Assembly: GCA_025966175.1 (NCBI GenBank)
Contig: JAOPVN010000623.1
Coordinates: forward strand, 1 to 5,741
DNA from: Modestobacter sp.
Lineage (GTDB): Bacteria; Actinomycetota; Actinomycetes; Mycobacteriales; Geodermatophilaceae
Length of the DNA stretch: 5,741 nucleotides
Direction of reading: 5' to 3'
The notes beneath the pieces are model-generated. The model ran no database searches. It had not been told where the DNA came from and saw only the letters and a list, made by a program, of their open reading frames with translations. Of the stretch, positions 1 to 5,326 are shown in pieces; the stretch's first letter is position 1, and every line of letters begins with the position of its first letter. The position numbers and the translations under genes were made by a program.

Positions 1-587
1 ACCGCCAGCATCTCGCGGCCGACCCGGGTTCGCGTCACGAGGACGTGTCCGGCGAGCACGCACCCCACGAAGAGCAGGAAGGCGACCGTGACGGGGCCGA
101 ACAACAGGTCGGCCAGGTGTGCAGAAGCCTCGTACGCCGTGGGGGCGATGGGTTCACTGCCGGACAGCACCAGCGCGAGGCTCTGCGCCACGAAGAGCGT
201 CCCCAAGGTGGCGATGAAGGAGTTCACTCCCAGCACACAGACCAGCAGCGCGTTGAGCAGGCCGGCCGTCAGGCCCACCGCCAGAGCCACCACAACGGCG
301 ACGGGCAGGCCCTGCGTCGGCTGCAGGGCGGCGAAGACCACCCCGCCGAGCGCCATCGTCGCCCCGATCGAGAGGTCGATCTCGCCCACGAGCAGGCACA
401 TCGTCAGACCCACGACGAGGAGACCGACCGTGACCGAGCGGGCGAAGACGTTCGTCAGCGCGGCGGTGGTCAACAGATCGGTCCCGCTCGCGCTGAAGCC
501 GATCACGATCACCGCGATGACCGCCACCACGGCGAACTCCGCCTGGAAACGTCCGACTGTGTTCCGCAGCAGCGTCATGCCACTCAT
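1..587 (-). CDS. Sugar ABC transporter permease, RbsC family, second subunit (partial, C-terminus beyond left edge)
   Basis: Inner-membrane permease subunit of a carbohydrate ABC importer; 195 codons are visible and the frame is open to the window edge. The protein begins MSGMTLLRNTVGRF, followed by hydrophobic segments from about residue 18. It has the family motif GEIDLSIG at residues 68-75, followed by ATMALGG, and SFIATLGT at 123-130; both are typical of BPD_transp_2/RbsC-like permeases. The ATG at 587-585 overlaps the TGA of the preceding permease gene (ATGA), indicating translational coupling; a GAGG at 599-596 sits 8 bases upstream. An in-frame ATG at 578-576 is a less likely start. 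A full-length family member is about 320-350 residues, so roughly the last 40% is missing. It differs clearly from the neighbouring permease, so the pore is probably a heterodimer. The family assignment is secure; the substrate is unknown. Confidence 0.9.
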   Translation of the reverse strand, partial: MSGMTLLRNTVGRFQAEFAVVAVIAVIVIGFSASGTDLLTTAALTNVFARSVTVGLLVVGLTMCLLVGEIDLSIGATMALGGVVFAALQPTQGLPVAVVVALAVGLTAGLLNALLVCVLGVNSFIATLGTLFVAQSLALVLSGSEPIAPTAYEASAHLADLLFGPVTVAFLLFVGCVLAGHVLVTRTRVGREMLA

Positions 588-1591
588 GCCTTCGACCTCG
601 TAGCGATGGCATCAAGTCCCACGACAGTGACGAAGATGATGCCCTGGACAAGCAGTTGTGCCTCCGCCGACAACCCCAACAGCAGCGTGATGTTGTTGAC
701 GGTCGCGACGACGAGCACGCCGGACAGCGTGCGCCAGAACGAGCCGATACCACCGGCCAGCAGGGTGCCGCCGAGCACGATCGCCGCGAGGGCGTCGAAC
801 TCGTAGCCGGCCCCGGTTCCGGTCACCGCGTTGTTGGTGGAGGCGCCCAGCAGGATGCCGGCCACCGCTGCGAGTGCAGCGGAGAGCCCGAAGCACCAGG
901 CGACGGTGGCGACCGGCCGGATGCCCGTGGCGCGGCTCGCCTCCGGGTTGTTGCCGACGAACCGCACGTTGGCCCCGAGCCGGAACCTCGACAGAACGAG
1001 CTGGTTGACCAGCACGAGGAGAAGGAACGCGATGACGGGGACCGGGACGCCGAAGGGCCGCGCCGACGCCACGTCGCTGAGGGAGGCGACCGAACCGGTG
1101 CTGGTCGTGCCTCCGGTCGCGAGGTACAGCAGACCCATCGCGATGCCAGCCGTGCCCAGCGTGGCGATGACCGGGTTGAGCTTGAGCCGCCCCACCAGGT
1201 AACCGTTCACCAGGCCCAACCCGATGGGGATCGCGATCGCCAGCACGATCGCCAGCGGCACGCTCTGCGGGGAGACCCGCAGCACGGTGTTGGCCGCGAT
1301 CGCCAGGGACGCCGGGGCCGACAGGTCGATGAAGTTGCCCGACAGCACCACCCAGGTCATCCCGACGGCCACCATGCCGATGAAGGCCTGCGACTGCAGC
1401 AGCGCCACGAGGTTGCCCGTGGTCGCGAACTGGTCGACGAAGAGACACCCGCCCGCGAACATCAGGGCGAACAGGATGAAGGCTCCCCGGCTCCGCCACC
1501 GCGTGATGACGTTGTCGCGGACCTGGGCGGTCGAGGCCAACCGCTCGGCTTCTCGCTCGGCGTTCCGTTCGACCGCGCTGGTCGTCGACAT
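584..1591 (-). CDS. Sugar ABC transporter permease, RbsC family, first subunit
   Basis: Inner-membrane permease of a ribose/xylose/galactose-type ABC importer, 335 residues, a normal family length. An unusually charged cytoplasmic N-terminus (residues 1-35, rich in Glu and Arg, e.g. ERNAEREAERLAS) precedes about eight to ten hydrophobic segments starting near residue 36. Family motifs include NPVIATLGTAG, then GNNPEASRATGI on a cytoplasmic loop, and near the C-terminal third FDALAAIVLGGTLLAGG followed by GSFW. The position where relatives have GEIDLSxG reads GNFIDLSAP (85-93), so this subunit is the more divergent of the pair. I chose the ATG at 1591-1589, which overlaps the ATPase stop as TGATG, because GGAAGG at 1603-1598 is 6 bases upstream; the GTG at 1594 would leave only 3. 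The last codon overlaps the next permease start (ATGA). Confidence 0.93.
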   Translation of the reverse strand: MSTTSAVERNAEREAERLASTAQVRDNVITRWRSRGAFILFALMFAGGCLFVDQFATTGNLVALLQSQAFIGMVAVGMTWVVLSGNFIDLSAPASLAIAANTVLRVSPQSVPLAIVLAIAIPIGLGLVNGYLVGRLKLNPVIATLGTAGIAMGLLYLATGGTTSTGSVASLSDVASARPFGVPVPVIAFLLLVLVNQLVLSRFRLGANVRFVGNNPEASRATGIRPVATVAWCFGLSAALAAVAGILLGASTNNAVTGTGAGYEFDALAAIVLGGTLLAGGIGSFWRTLSGVLVVATVNNITLLLGLSAEAQLLVQGIIFVTVVGLDAIATRSKA

Positions 1592-3171
1592 CACGAACCT
1601 TCCGTCAGGTTGCCGCGAGTGGCGCTCAGGGCAAGCTCGTCCTCGGTGCCCGTCCGGTGATCCGCGGAGGCCGCCGCGAGCTCCATGACGCGTTCCTCCG
1701 ACCAGTCGTCACGGCCCACCTCCCCGTTCACCCGCCCGTCGCGCATCACCACGATGCGGTCGGCCAGGGTCAGCAGCTCGGGCAGGTCCGAAGAGATCAC
1801 GAGGACCGCTGCCCCCGAGCGAGCCACCGAGTCCACCAGGTTGTGCAGGTCGCTCTTGGCCCCGACGTCGACCCCACGAGTCGGCTCGTCGAGGATGAGC
1901 AGCCGTGGCTCGAGTGGCAGCCACTTCCCGATCAGGATCTTCTGCTGGTTGCCTCCGGAGAGGGATCTGACCGTCATCGAAGGATCCGCGGGGTAGACGC
2001 CCGCGTCGTTCAGGACCCTCAGCTCGGTCTTCCGTGCCACCTGGGAACGAATCCAGCCGCCGGGCCGGGCCAGCCTGGGGAGGGAAGGTGCGAGGGCGTT
2101 CTCTCCGCTGGAGAGGTCGAGCGCGAGGCCCTCCCGCTGACGATCCTCCGGCACGTACGCGACGCCGGCCCGAACGGCTTGGGTGGCCGACCTGAACCGG
2201 ACGATCTCCCCCTGGTAACGGATCGAACCGCCGGTCGGTGTCGCGAGACCGGCGATCAGCCGAGCGAACTCGGTCCGACCGGCTCCCACCAGCCCACCGA
2301 TTCCGCACACCTCCCCCGCCCGCACCTGCAGCGACACCTTGTCCACCCCTGGACCGGACAGGTCGACGGTCTCCAGGACCACCGGACCCAGCTCCGATTC
2401 CGGCACGCTCGTGCGACGGTGGAGCAGGCCCAGCTCGCGACCCACCATCGAGCGGACCAGGGTCGCCTCGTCCACCTCGGCCACCCGGTGTGTGGCGACG
2501 ACATGACCGTCGCGGAGCACGCTGGCCTGCTCGCAGAGTGCGCGGATCTCGGGCAGACGGTGGGAGATGTACAGCACCGTCGTTCCTTCCTCGGTGTTGA
2601 GCCGACGCAGGAGCGCGAACAACCGCGCCGTCTCCCCGGGCGAGAGCGCCGACGTCGGTTCGTCGAGGATGAGGACCCGGGGCTTCTGCCTGAGTGCGCG
2701 GGCGATCTCCACGAGCTGACGCTCGGCAAAGCTCAACTTCTCGGTCATCGTCCCCGGGTGGCAGCGAAGACCCACCAGCTGCAGTGCCTCGCGGGCCTGC
2801 TTGGCGAGCAGGCCCCTCCGCACGAAACCTGCCCGGGTGGGGGTGTCGCCCAGCAGGCAGTTCTCCGCGACCGACAGCGTCGGGACGAGGCTCAGCTCCT
2901 GGTGGACCAGGACCACACCGCTCTTGCGCGCGTCACGCATCCCGTGCTCGAGGGGACGGCCGTCGACCTCGACGGTGCCGTTGCTCGGCTTTGTGAGACC
3001 AGCGATGATCTTCATCAACGTGGACTTGCCTGCACCGTTCTCTCCCAGGATGGCGCGGATCTCTCCGCGCCGAACCTCGAGATCGATGCTGTGCAGCACC
3101 TCTACACCGGCGTAGCTCTTGCTCACCCCACGCAGGCGCAGCGCCGGCGTCTGTTCCGGTGCCTCAGTCAT
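1591..3171 (-). CDS. Sugar ABC transporter ATP-binding protein with two ATPase domains (RbsA/MglA type)
   Basis: Cytoplasmic ATPase that powers a carbohydrate importer; 526 residues, the usual length for this tandem-domain family. Domain 1 has Walker A GENGAGKST at 43-51, Q-loop Gln91 (VHQELSLVPTLSVAEN), a relaxed signature LSFAERQ at 146-152, Walker B VLILDEPT at 166-173 and switch His204 (YISHRLPEI). Domain 2 has the family's degenerate Walker A GLVGAGRTE around 293-301, VPEDRQREGL at 340-349, a full signature LSGGNQQK at 404-411, Walker B LLILDEPTRGVD from 424, and SSDLPE in place of the switch His. This asymmetry is normal for RbsA-like proteins. The start at ATG 3171 is supported by GAAGGG 6 bases upstream and by homology beginning at PALRLRGVSKSY; an in-frame GTG at 3252 would add 27 residues encoded by a hairpin region. 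The stop overlaps the permease start, so both are probably co-translated. Confidence 0.96.
   Translation of the reverse strand: MTEAPEQTPALRLRGVSKSYAGVEVLHSIDLEVRRGEIRAILGENGAGKSTLMKIIAGLTKPSNGTVEVDGRPLEHGMRDARKSGVVLVHQELSLVPTLSVAENCLLGDTPTRAGFVRRGLLAKQAREALQLVGLRCHPGTMTEKLSFAERQLVEIARALRQKPRVLILDEPTSALSPGETARLFALLRRLNTEEGTTVLYISHRLPEIRALCEQASVLRDGHVVATHRVAEVDEATLVRSMVGRELGLLHRRTSVPESELGPVVLETVDLSGPGVDKVSLQVRAGEVCGIGGLVGAGRTEFARLIAGLATPTGGSIRYQGEIVRFRSATQAVRAGVAYVPEDRQREGLALDLSSGENALAPSLPRLARPGGWIRSQVARKTELRVLNDAGVYPADPSMTVRSLSGGNQQKILIGKWLPLEPRLLILDEPTRGVDVGAKSDLHNLVDSVARSGAAVLVISSDLPELLTLADRIVVMRDGRVNGEVGRDDWSEERVMELAAASADHRTGTEDELALSATRGNLTEGS
1598..1603 (-). promoter_or_regulatory. Ribosome binding site of the first permease gene
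   Basis: GGAAGG on the minus strand, 6 bases before the ATG at 1591. It lies inside the last codons of the ATPase gene and favours that ATG over the in-frame GTG one codon upstream. Confidence 0.7.
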
Positions 3172-3177
3172 CCTGGT

Positions 3178-3183
3178 CCCTTC
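3178..3183 (-). promoter_or_regulatory. Ribosome binding site of the ATPase gene
   Basis: GAAGGG on the minus strand with a 6-base spacer to the ATG at 3171. It decides the start against the upstream GTG at 3252, which has no purine-rich site at a suitable distance. Confidence 0.7.
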
Positions 3184-3206
3184 GATAACCGGTCGTTCCT
3201 GACTGC

Positions 3207-3243
3207 GGTCGGTGGCCGCGAGCTGTCCTCGCGGCCACCGACC
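3207..3243 (-). promoter_or_regulatory. Strong intercistronic hairpin between binding-protein and ATPase genes
   Basis: A perfect 16-base inverted repeat: GGTCGGTGGCCGCGAG at 3207-3222 and its exact complement at 3228-3243, with a 5-base loop. In the transcript it begins 8 bases after the binding-protein stop codon and ends 23 bases before the ATPase ribosome binding site. There is no run of U after the stem. Such elements after the binding-protein gene are known in ABC importer operons (the malE-malF spacer is the classic case), where they stabilise the upstream mRNA or partly terminate, giving more binding protein than membrane subunits. That role here is inference; the inverted repeat itself is directly visible. 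An actinobacterial terminator lacking a U-tract is the alternative. Confidence 0.75.
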
Positions 3244-3251
3244 ACTGCGCA

Positions 3252-4250
3252 CTAGCTGTGGCAGGGACGGTCACCGACGTCGTCGGTGGTGACGATCGGG
3301 TCCTCCATGAAGGAGTTCGCCGGAACGTCCTCGCCGCGGGCGATGGCCGGCAGGAGACGGGCGGTCTCCTCTGCAGCGGTCCACGCGTCGTGCCACGCCA
3401 CCAGCGAGATGCCGCCGGTCTTGAGCAGCTCCAGACCTGCGCACGAGCCACCCACCACGTTGGCGATGTGCACCTCGTGGTCGAGGTTCGCGTCGTCGAC
3501 GGCCTTGCGCGCGCCGATCGAGATGCCGTCGTACTGGGTCAGCAGACCCACGATGTCGGGGTGGCGCTGCAGCACCGCGCTGACGTCGGTGTGGATCTTC
3601 TGCTGGTCACCCCAGTCGGTGTTGATGTCTTCGACGACCTCGAGGTTCGAGCCTGCGATGCCCTCCATGAACCCCTGGGCGCGAAGGATGTTGTCGGAGC
3701 CGCCGGCGGGGCCGCGAAGGATCGCGATCTTGCCCTCCGAGGCGATGTTCTTCACGAACGCCTGCGCGACGGCACGAGCAGTGGCGACCTCGTCGGCGCC
3801 ACCGATGTAGGCGTCGATCAGGTCGGTTGCTTCGTCGACCGGCGGGATGACCGCCTGGACGGGCGAGGCGCCGGCTTGCTGGATGCGCAGGAAGGACGGG
3901 ATCGTGGCCTGCGAGTTGAGCGGATAGATCGCCACCGCGTCCGGCGACTGGGCCAGCAGCGAGTTGACCTGTGCGGCCTGTCCCTGGGCGGTCCCGTCGG
4001 CCCAGCTGACGATGAGCTCGGTGCCTTGCTTCTTCAGCTCGGGAGCGAGCTCCTCGAGTCGCTTTCCGTAACTGTCGGTCCACGGGGCCATGCCCTGGCC
4101 GTAGATGGAGACCGCGACGGTCACGGGGGCGCTCCCGTCGGCACTTCCGTCGGCACTTCCGGCCGCGTCGTCCTTCTGCCCGCTACCGCATGCGGCCACC
4201 AACAGCGCCACCGGCAACAGGGCAGCAATCTTCTTCCTGGACATCTTCAT
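3252..4250 (-). CDS. Sugar ABC transporter substrate-binding lipoprotein (Peripla_BP_4 / RbsB-like)
   Basis: Extracytoplasmic ligand receptor of the importer, 332 residues. A short basic n-region (MKMSRKK), a hydrophobic stretch and the lipobox VAAC give a lipidated Cys21. A low-complexity linker follows (residues 22-41, containing GSADGSADGSA). The mature domain starts VTVAVSIYGQG at 43 and shows the fold's usual landmarks: NSLLAQSPDAVAIYPLNS (96-113), GKIAILRGPAGG (173-184), Arg190 before QGFMEGI, HPDIVGLLTQYDGISIGA (230-247) and NVVGGSCAGLELLKTG (264-279). Cys270 and the near-terminal Cys330 could form a disulfide. I chose the ATG at 4250 because AGGA at 4259-4256 is 5 bases upstream; ATGs at 4262 and 4244 are in frame but worse placed. 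It lies 148 bases after the dehydrogenase gene and 80 bases before the ATPase gene. The ligand is probably a sugar or polyol, but the sequence does not say which. Confidence 0.92.
   Translation of the reverse strand: MKMSRKKIAALLPVALLVAACGSGQKDDAAGSADGSADGSAPVTVAVSIYGQGMAPWTDSYGKRLEELAPELKKQGTELIVSWADGTAQGQAAQVNSLLAQSPDAVAIYPLNSQATIPSFLRIQQAGASPVQAVIPPVDEATDLIDAYIGGADEVATARAVAQAFVKNIASEGKIAILRGPAGGSDNILRAQGFMEGIAGSNLEVVEDINTDWGDQQKIHTDVSAVLQRHPDIVGLLTQYDGISIGARKAVDDANLDHEVHIANVVGGSCAGLELLKTGGISLVAWHDAWTAAEETARLLPAIARGEDVPANSFMEDPIVTTDDVGDRPCHS
4137..4160 (-). repeat. 12-base tandem repeat in the lipoprotein linker
   Basis: Two perfect head-to-tail copies of GTCGGCACTTCC (plus-strand reading) at 4137-4148 and 4149-4160, with a degenerate third copy at 4125-4136 matching at 8 of 12 positions. 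In the binding protein this encodes the GSADGSADGSA spacer just after the lipid anchor. It is in frame, and the unit length is a multiple of three, so copy number could vary without breaking the gene. Confidence 0.8.
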
Positions 4251-4255
4251 CTCTT

Positions 4256-4260
4256 TCCTC
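4256..4260 (-). promoter_or_regulatory. Ribosome binding site of the binding-protein gene
   Basis: GAGGA on the minus strand, 5 bases before the ATG at 4250. It selects this start among three closely spaced in-frame ATGs (4262, 4250, 4244). Confidence 0.65.
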
Positions 4261-4363
4261 ATTGAAAGGTGAGCCGCCGACCCACTGGCCGGCGCACGGG
4301 CGCACACAGCCGCCGGATGACAGGCAGACCGTGTGGGTGGCGGGCCCGAGCCCGAAGAGCGGA

Positions 4364-4389
4364 CGACGCGCTCGGGAACGAGCGCGTCG
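4364..4389 (-). terminator. Hairpin downstream of the dehydrogenase gene, terminator-like without U-tract
   Basis: An 11-base perfect inverted repeat (4364-4374 with 4379-4389) and a 4-base loop, read as UUCC in the minus-strand transcript. It starts 9 bases after the dehydrogenase stop. A short G/C-rich inverted repeat (CGGGC/GCCCG) lies a little further on, around 4341-4354. No U-run follows, so it could be a U-less actinobacterial terminator, a processing or stability element, or partial attenuation. The remaining roughly 100 bases up to the binding-protein gene hold no ORF, and I cannot identify a convincing -35/-10 pair, although the gap is long enough for a promoter. Confidence 0.45.
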
Positions 4390-4398
4390 CCCTCGACG

Positions 4399-5211
4399 TC
4401 ACTTGAGCATGAAGCCCGCGTCGACGCGGATCTCCTGCCCGGTGACGTACTTGGCGTCGTCGGACACCAGCCAGGCGATCGTCTTGGAGACGTCCTCGGG
4501 CTGGATCACGTCGACCGGCATGCGGTTGCCGCGCATCGGCCAGGCGAGGTCCTCGTGCTCCTCGAGCCACTTGCCGAACCACTCGTTGTTGGACATCTCG
4601 GTGTTCACGCCGGTCGGGTGGACGACGTTCGCCCGGATGAAGTGAGGTGCCAGCTCCCAGGCGAGCGTGCGCATCAGCGCCATGCCGCCCCACTTCGCGG
4701 CGTTGTAGTGCGTACAGCCGGCCACCGCGCGCAGCCCGCCGGTCGACCCGGTGATGGTGATCGCGCCGCCGCGGCCACCGGCGATGATGTGCGGCACGAT
4801 CGCCCGACAGATCTTCCAGACACCGGTCAGGTTGACGTCGAGCATGTCCGCCCACTGGTCGTCCGTGAGATCCCAGGTGCTGTCCGCCGCGCTCATGACG
4901 CCTGCGTTCGCGACGAGGATGTCGACGCGTCCGAACTCCGCCATGGCACGGTCGGCCACCTGCTGGACCTGGGCCGTGTCGCGGACGTCGGCCTCGACGG
5001 CCACGCAACGGGCATCCAGTGCCTCGACGAGCCGAACGGTCTCCTGGAGGTCCTCACTCGTCGCCATGTCGTAAGGGATCGTGGCGATGTTCCCGGGGAC
5101 GTCGGCGATGACGATGCTGGCACCCTCACCGGCGAGGGCCACGGCGTGCGACCTGCCCTGACCCCGCGCACCGCCGGTGATGACGGCGACCTTTCCTTCG
5201 AGTCGACGCAT
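4399..5211 (-). CDS. Mycofactocin-coupled short-chain dehydrogenase/reductase (probable)
   Basis: Cytoplasmic NAD-dependent oxidoreductase, 270 residues, probably oxidising an alcohol or sugar hydroxyl. The Rossmann motif TGGARGQG is at 12-19, and Asp37 ending the second strand (IVIAD) indicates NAD rather than NADP. ANAG is at 101-104, and the catalytic set is Asn127, Ser156, Tyr169 and Lys173 (YNAAK). Two features mark the mycofactocin-associated subfamily (TIGR03971-like): RGQGRSHAVALA after the glycine motif, and an insertion of roughly a dozen residues before DVRD, reading ATSEDLQETVRLVEAL at 50-65. Members of that group are described as holding NAD tightly and passing electrons to the peptide-derived cofactor mycofactocin. 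ATG 5211 has a perfect AGGAGG 7 bases upstream. It sits between the isomerase-like gene and the importer, suggesting the imported compound or its product is the substrate. No mycofactocin biosynthesis gene is in the window. The SDR call is certain, the subfamily very likely, the substrate unknown. Confidence 0.93.
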   Translation of the reverse strand: MRRLEGKVAVITGGARGQGRSHAVALAGEGASIVIADVPGNIATIPYDMATSEDLQETVRLVEALDARCVAVEADVRDTAQVQQVADRAMAEFGRVDILVANAGVMSAADSTWDLTDDQWADMLDVNLTGVWKICRAIVPHIIAGGRGGAITITGSTGGLRAVAGCTHYNAAKWGGMALMRTLAWELAPHFIRANVVHPTGVNTEMSNNEWFGKWLEEHEDLAWPMRGNRMPVDVIQPEDVSKTIAWLVSDDAKYVTGQEIRVDAGFMLK

Positions 5212-5218
5212 GTCTGCT

Positions 5219-5224
5219 CCTCCT
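5219..5224 (-). promoter_or_regulatory. Consensus ribosome binding site of the dehydrogenase gene
   Basis: AGGAGG on the minus strand, a full Shine-Dalgarno match, 7 bases before the ATG at 5211. It is preceded by an A-rich, structure-poor leader (ACAACAAAAACAACTC), unusual in this G+C-rich region. Together these suggest the dehydrogenase is the most efficiently translated gene of the visible set. Confidence 0.8.
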
Positions 5225-5296
5225 GAGTTGTTTTTGTTGTCGGTGGTCGTCTTACGTAGGTCGCGCGTGGGAGGCTGCGCGGTCCCTGAGGCGCTT

Positions 5297-5318
5297 GCCG
5301 TCCCCGGGCGGGGACGGC
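5297..5318 (-). terminator. Hairpin downstream of the isomerase-like gene, terminator-like without U-tract
   Basis: A 9-base perfect inverted repeat, GCCGTCCCC at 5297-5305 and its complement at 5310-5318, around a 4-base loop. It starts 8 bases after the isomerase stop codon in the minus-strand transcript. The bases after the stem (AAGCGCC) are not a U-run. The rest of the 115-base gap up to the dehydrogenase gene holds an A-rich leader and a TACGTA palindrome at 5253-5258, with no clear promoter. It may be a terminator, a partial attenuator or an mRNA 3'-end stabiliser. Confidence 0.45.
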
Positions 5319-5326
5319 GCAGGTTG

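Noticed and set aside
1589..1594. GTG at 1594 as the start of the first permease
   Set aside because: It would leave only 3 bases to the GGAAGG site; the next codon, ATG at 1591, has a 6-base spacer and forms the common TGATG overlap.
45..1688. Several plus-strand open frames opposite the two permease genes
   Set aside because: The minus-strand frames carry full RbsC-family motifs and coupled start/stop overlaps; the plus-strand products are low-complexity and unrecognisable.
3172..3252. 27-residue N-terminal extension of the ATPase from a GTG at 3252 overlapping the binding-protein TAG (TAGTG)
   Set aside because: Although the overlap would suggest coupling, there is no ribosome binding site for it, the stretch is non-homologous and spans the hairpin, and the ATG at 3171 has GAAGGG at ideal spacing.
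1657..3255. 532-codon plus-strand open frame opposite the ATPase gene
   Set aside because: It is antisense to a clear ABC ATPase, its product has no recognisable motifs and is rich in His/Arg/Gln/Asp as expected from a G+C-rich shadow frame.
3258..4265. 335-codon plus-strand open frame opposite the binding-protein gene
   Set aside because: It mirrors the real gene almost end to end, contains no signal peptide or domain, and has no ribosome binding site; it is a by-product of codon bias.
4251..4307. Longer binding-protein start at 4307
   Set aside because: The added residues (MCARAPASGSAAHLS) would place non-signal sequence before the basic n-region of a lipoprotein signal peptide; the ATG at 4250 gives a standard signal.
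5227..5239. Mirror repeat GTTGTTTTTGTTG upstream of the dehydrogenase gene
   Set aside because: It is a short mirror rather than an inverted repeat, has no known role, and is more simply explained as an A-rich translation leader.
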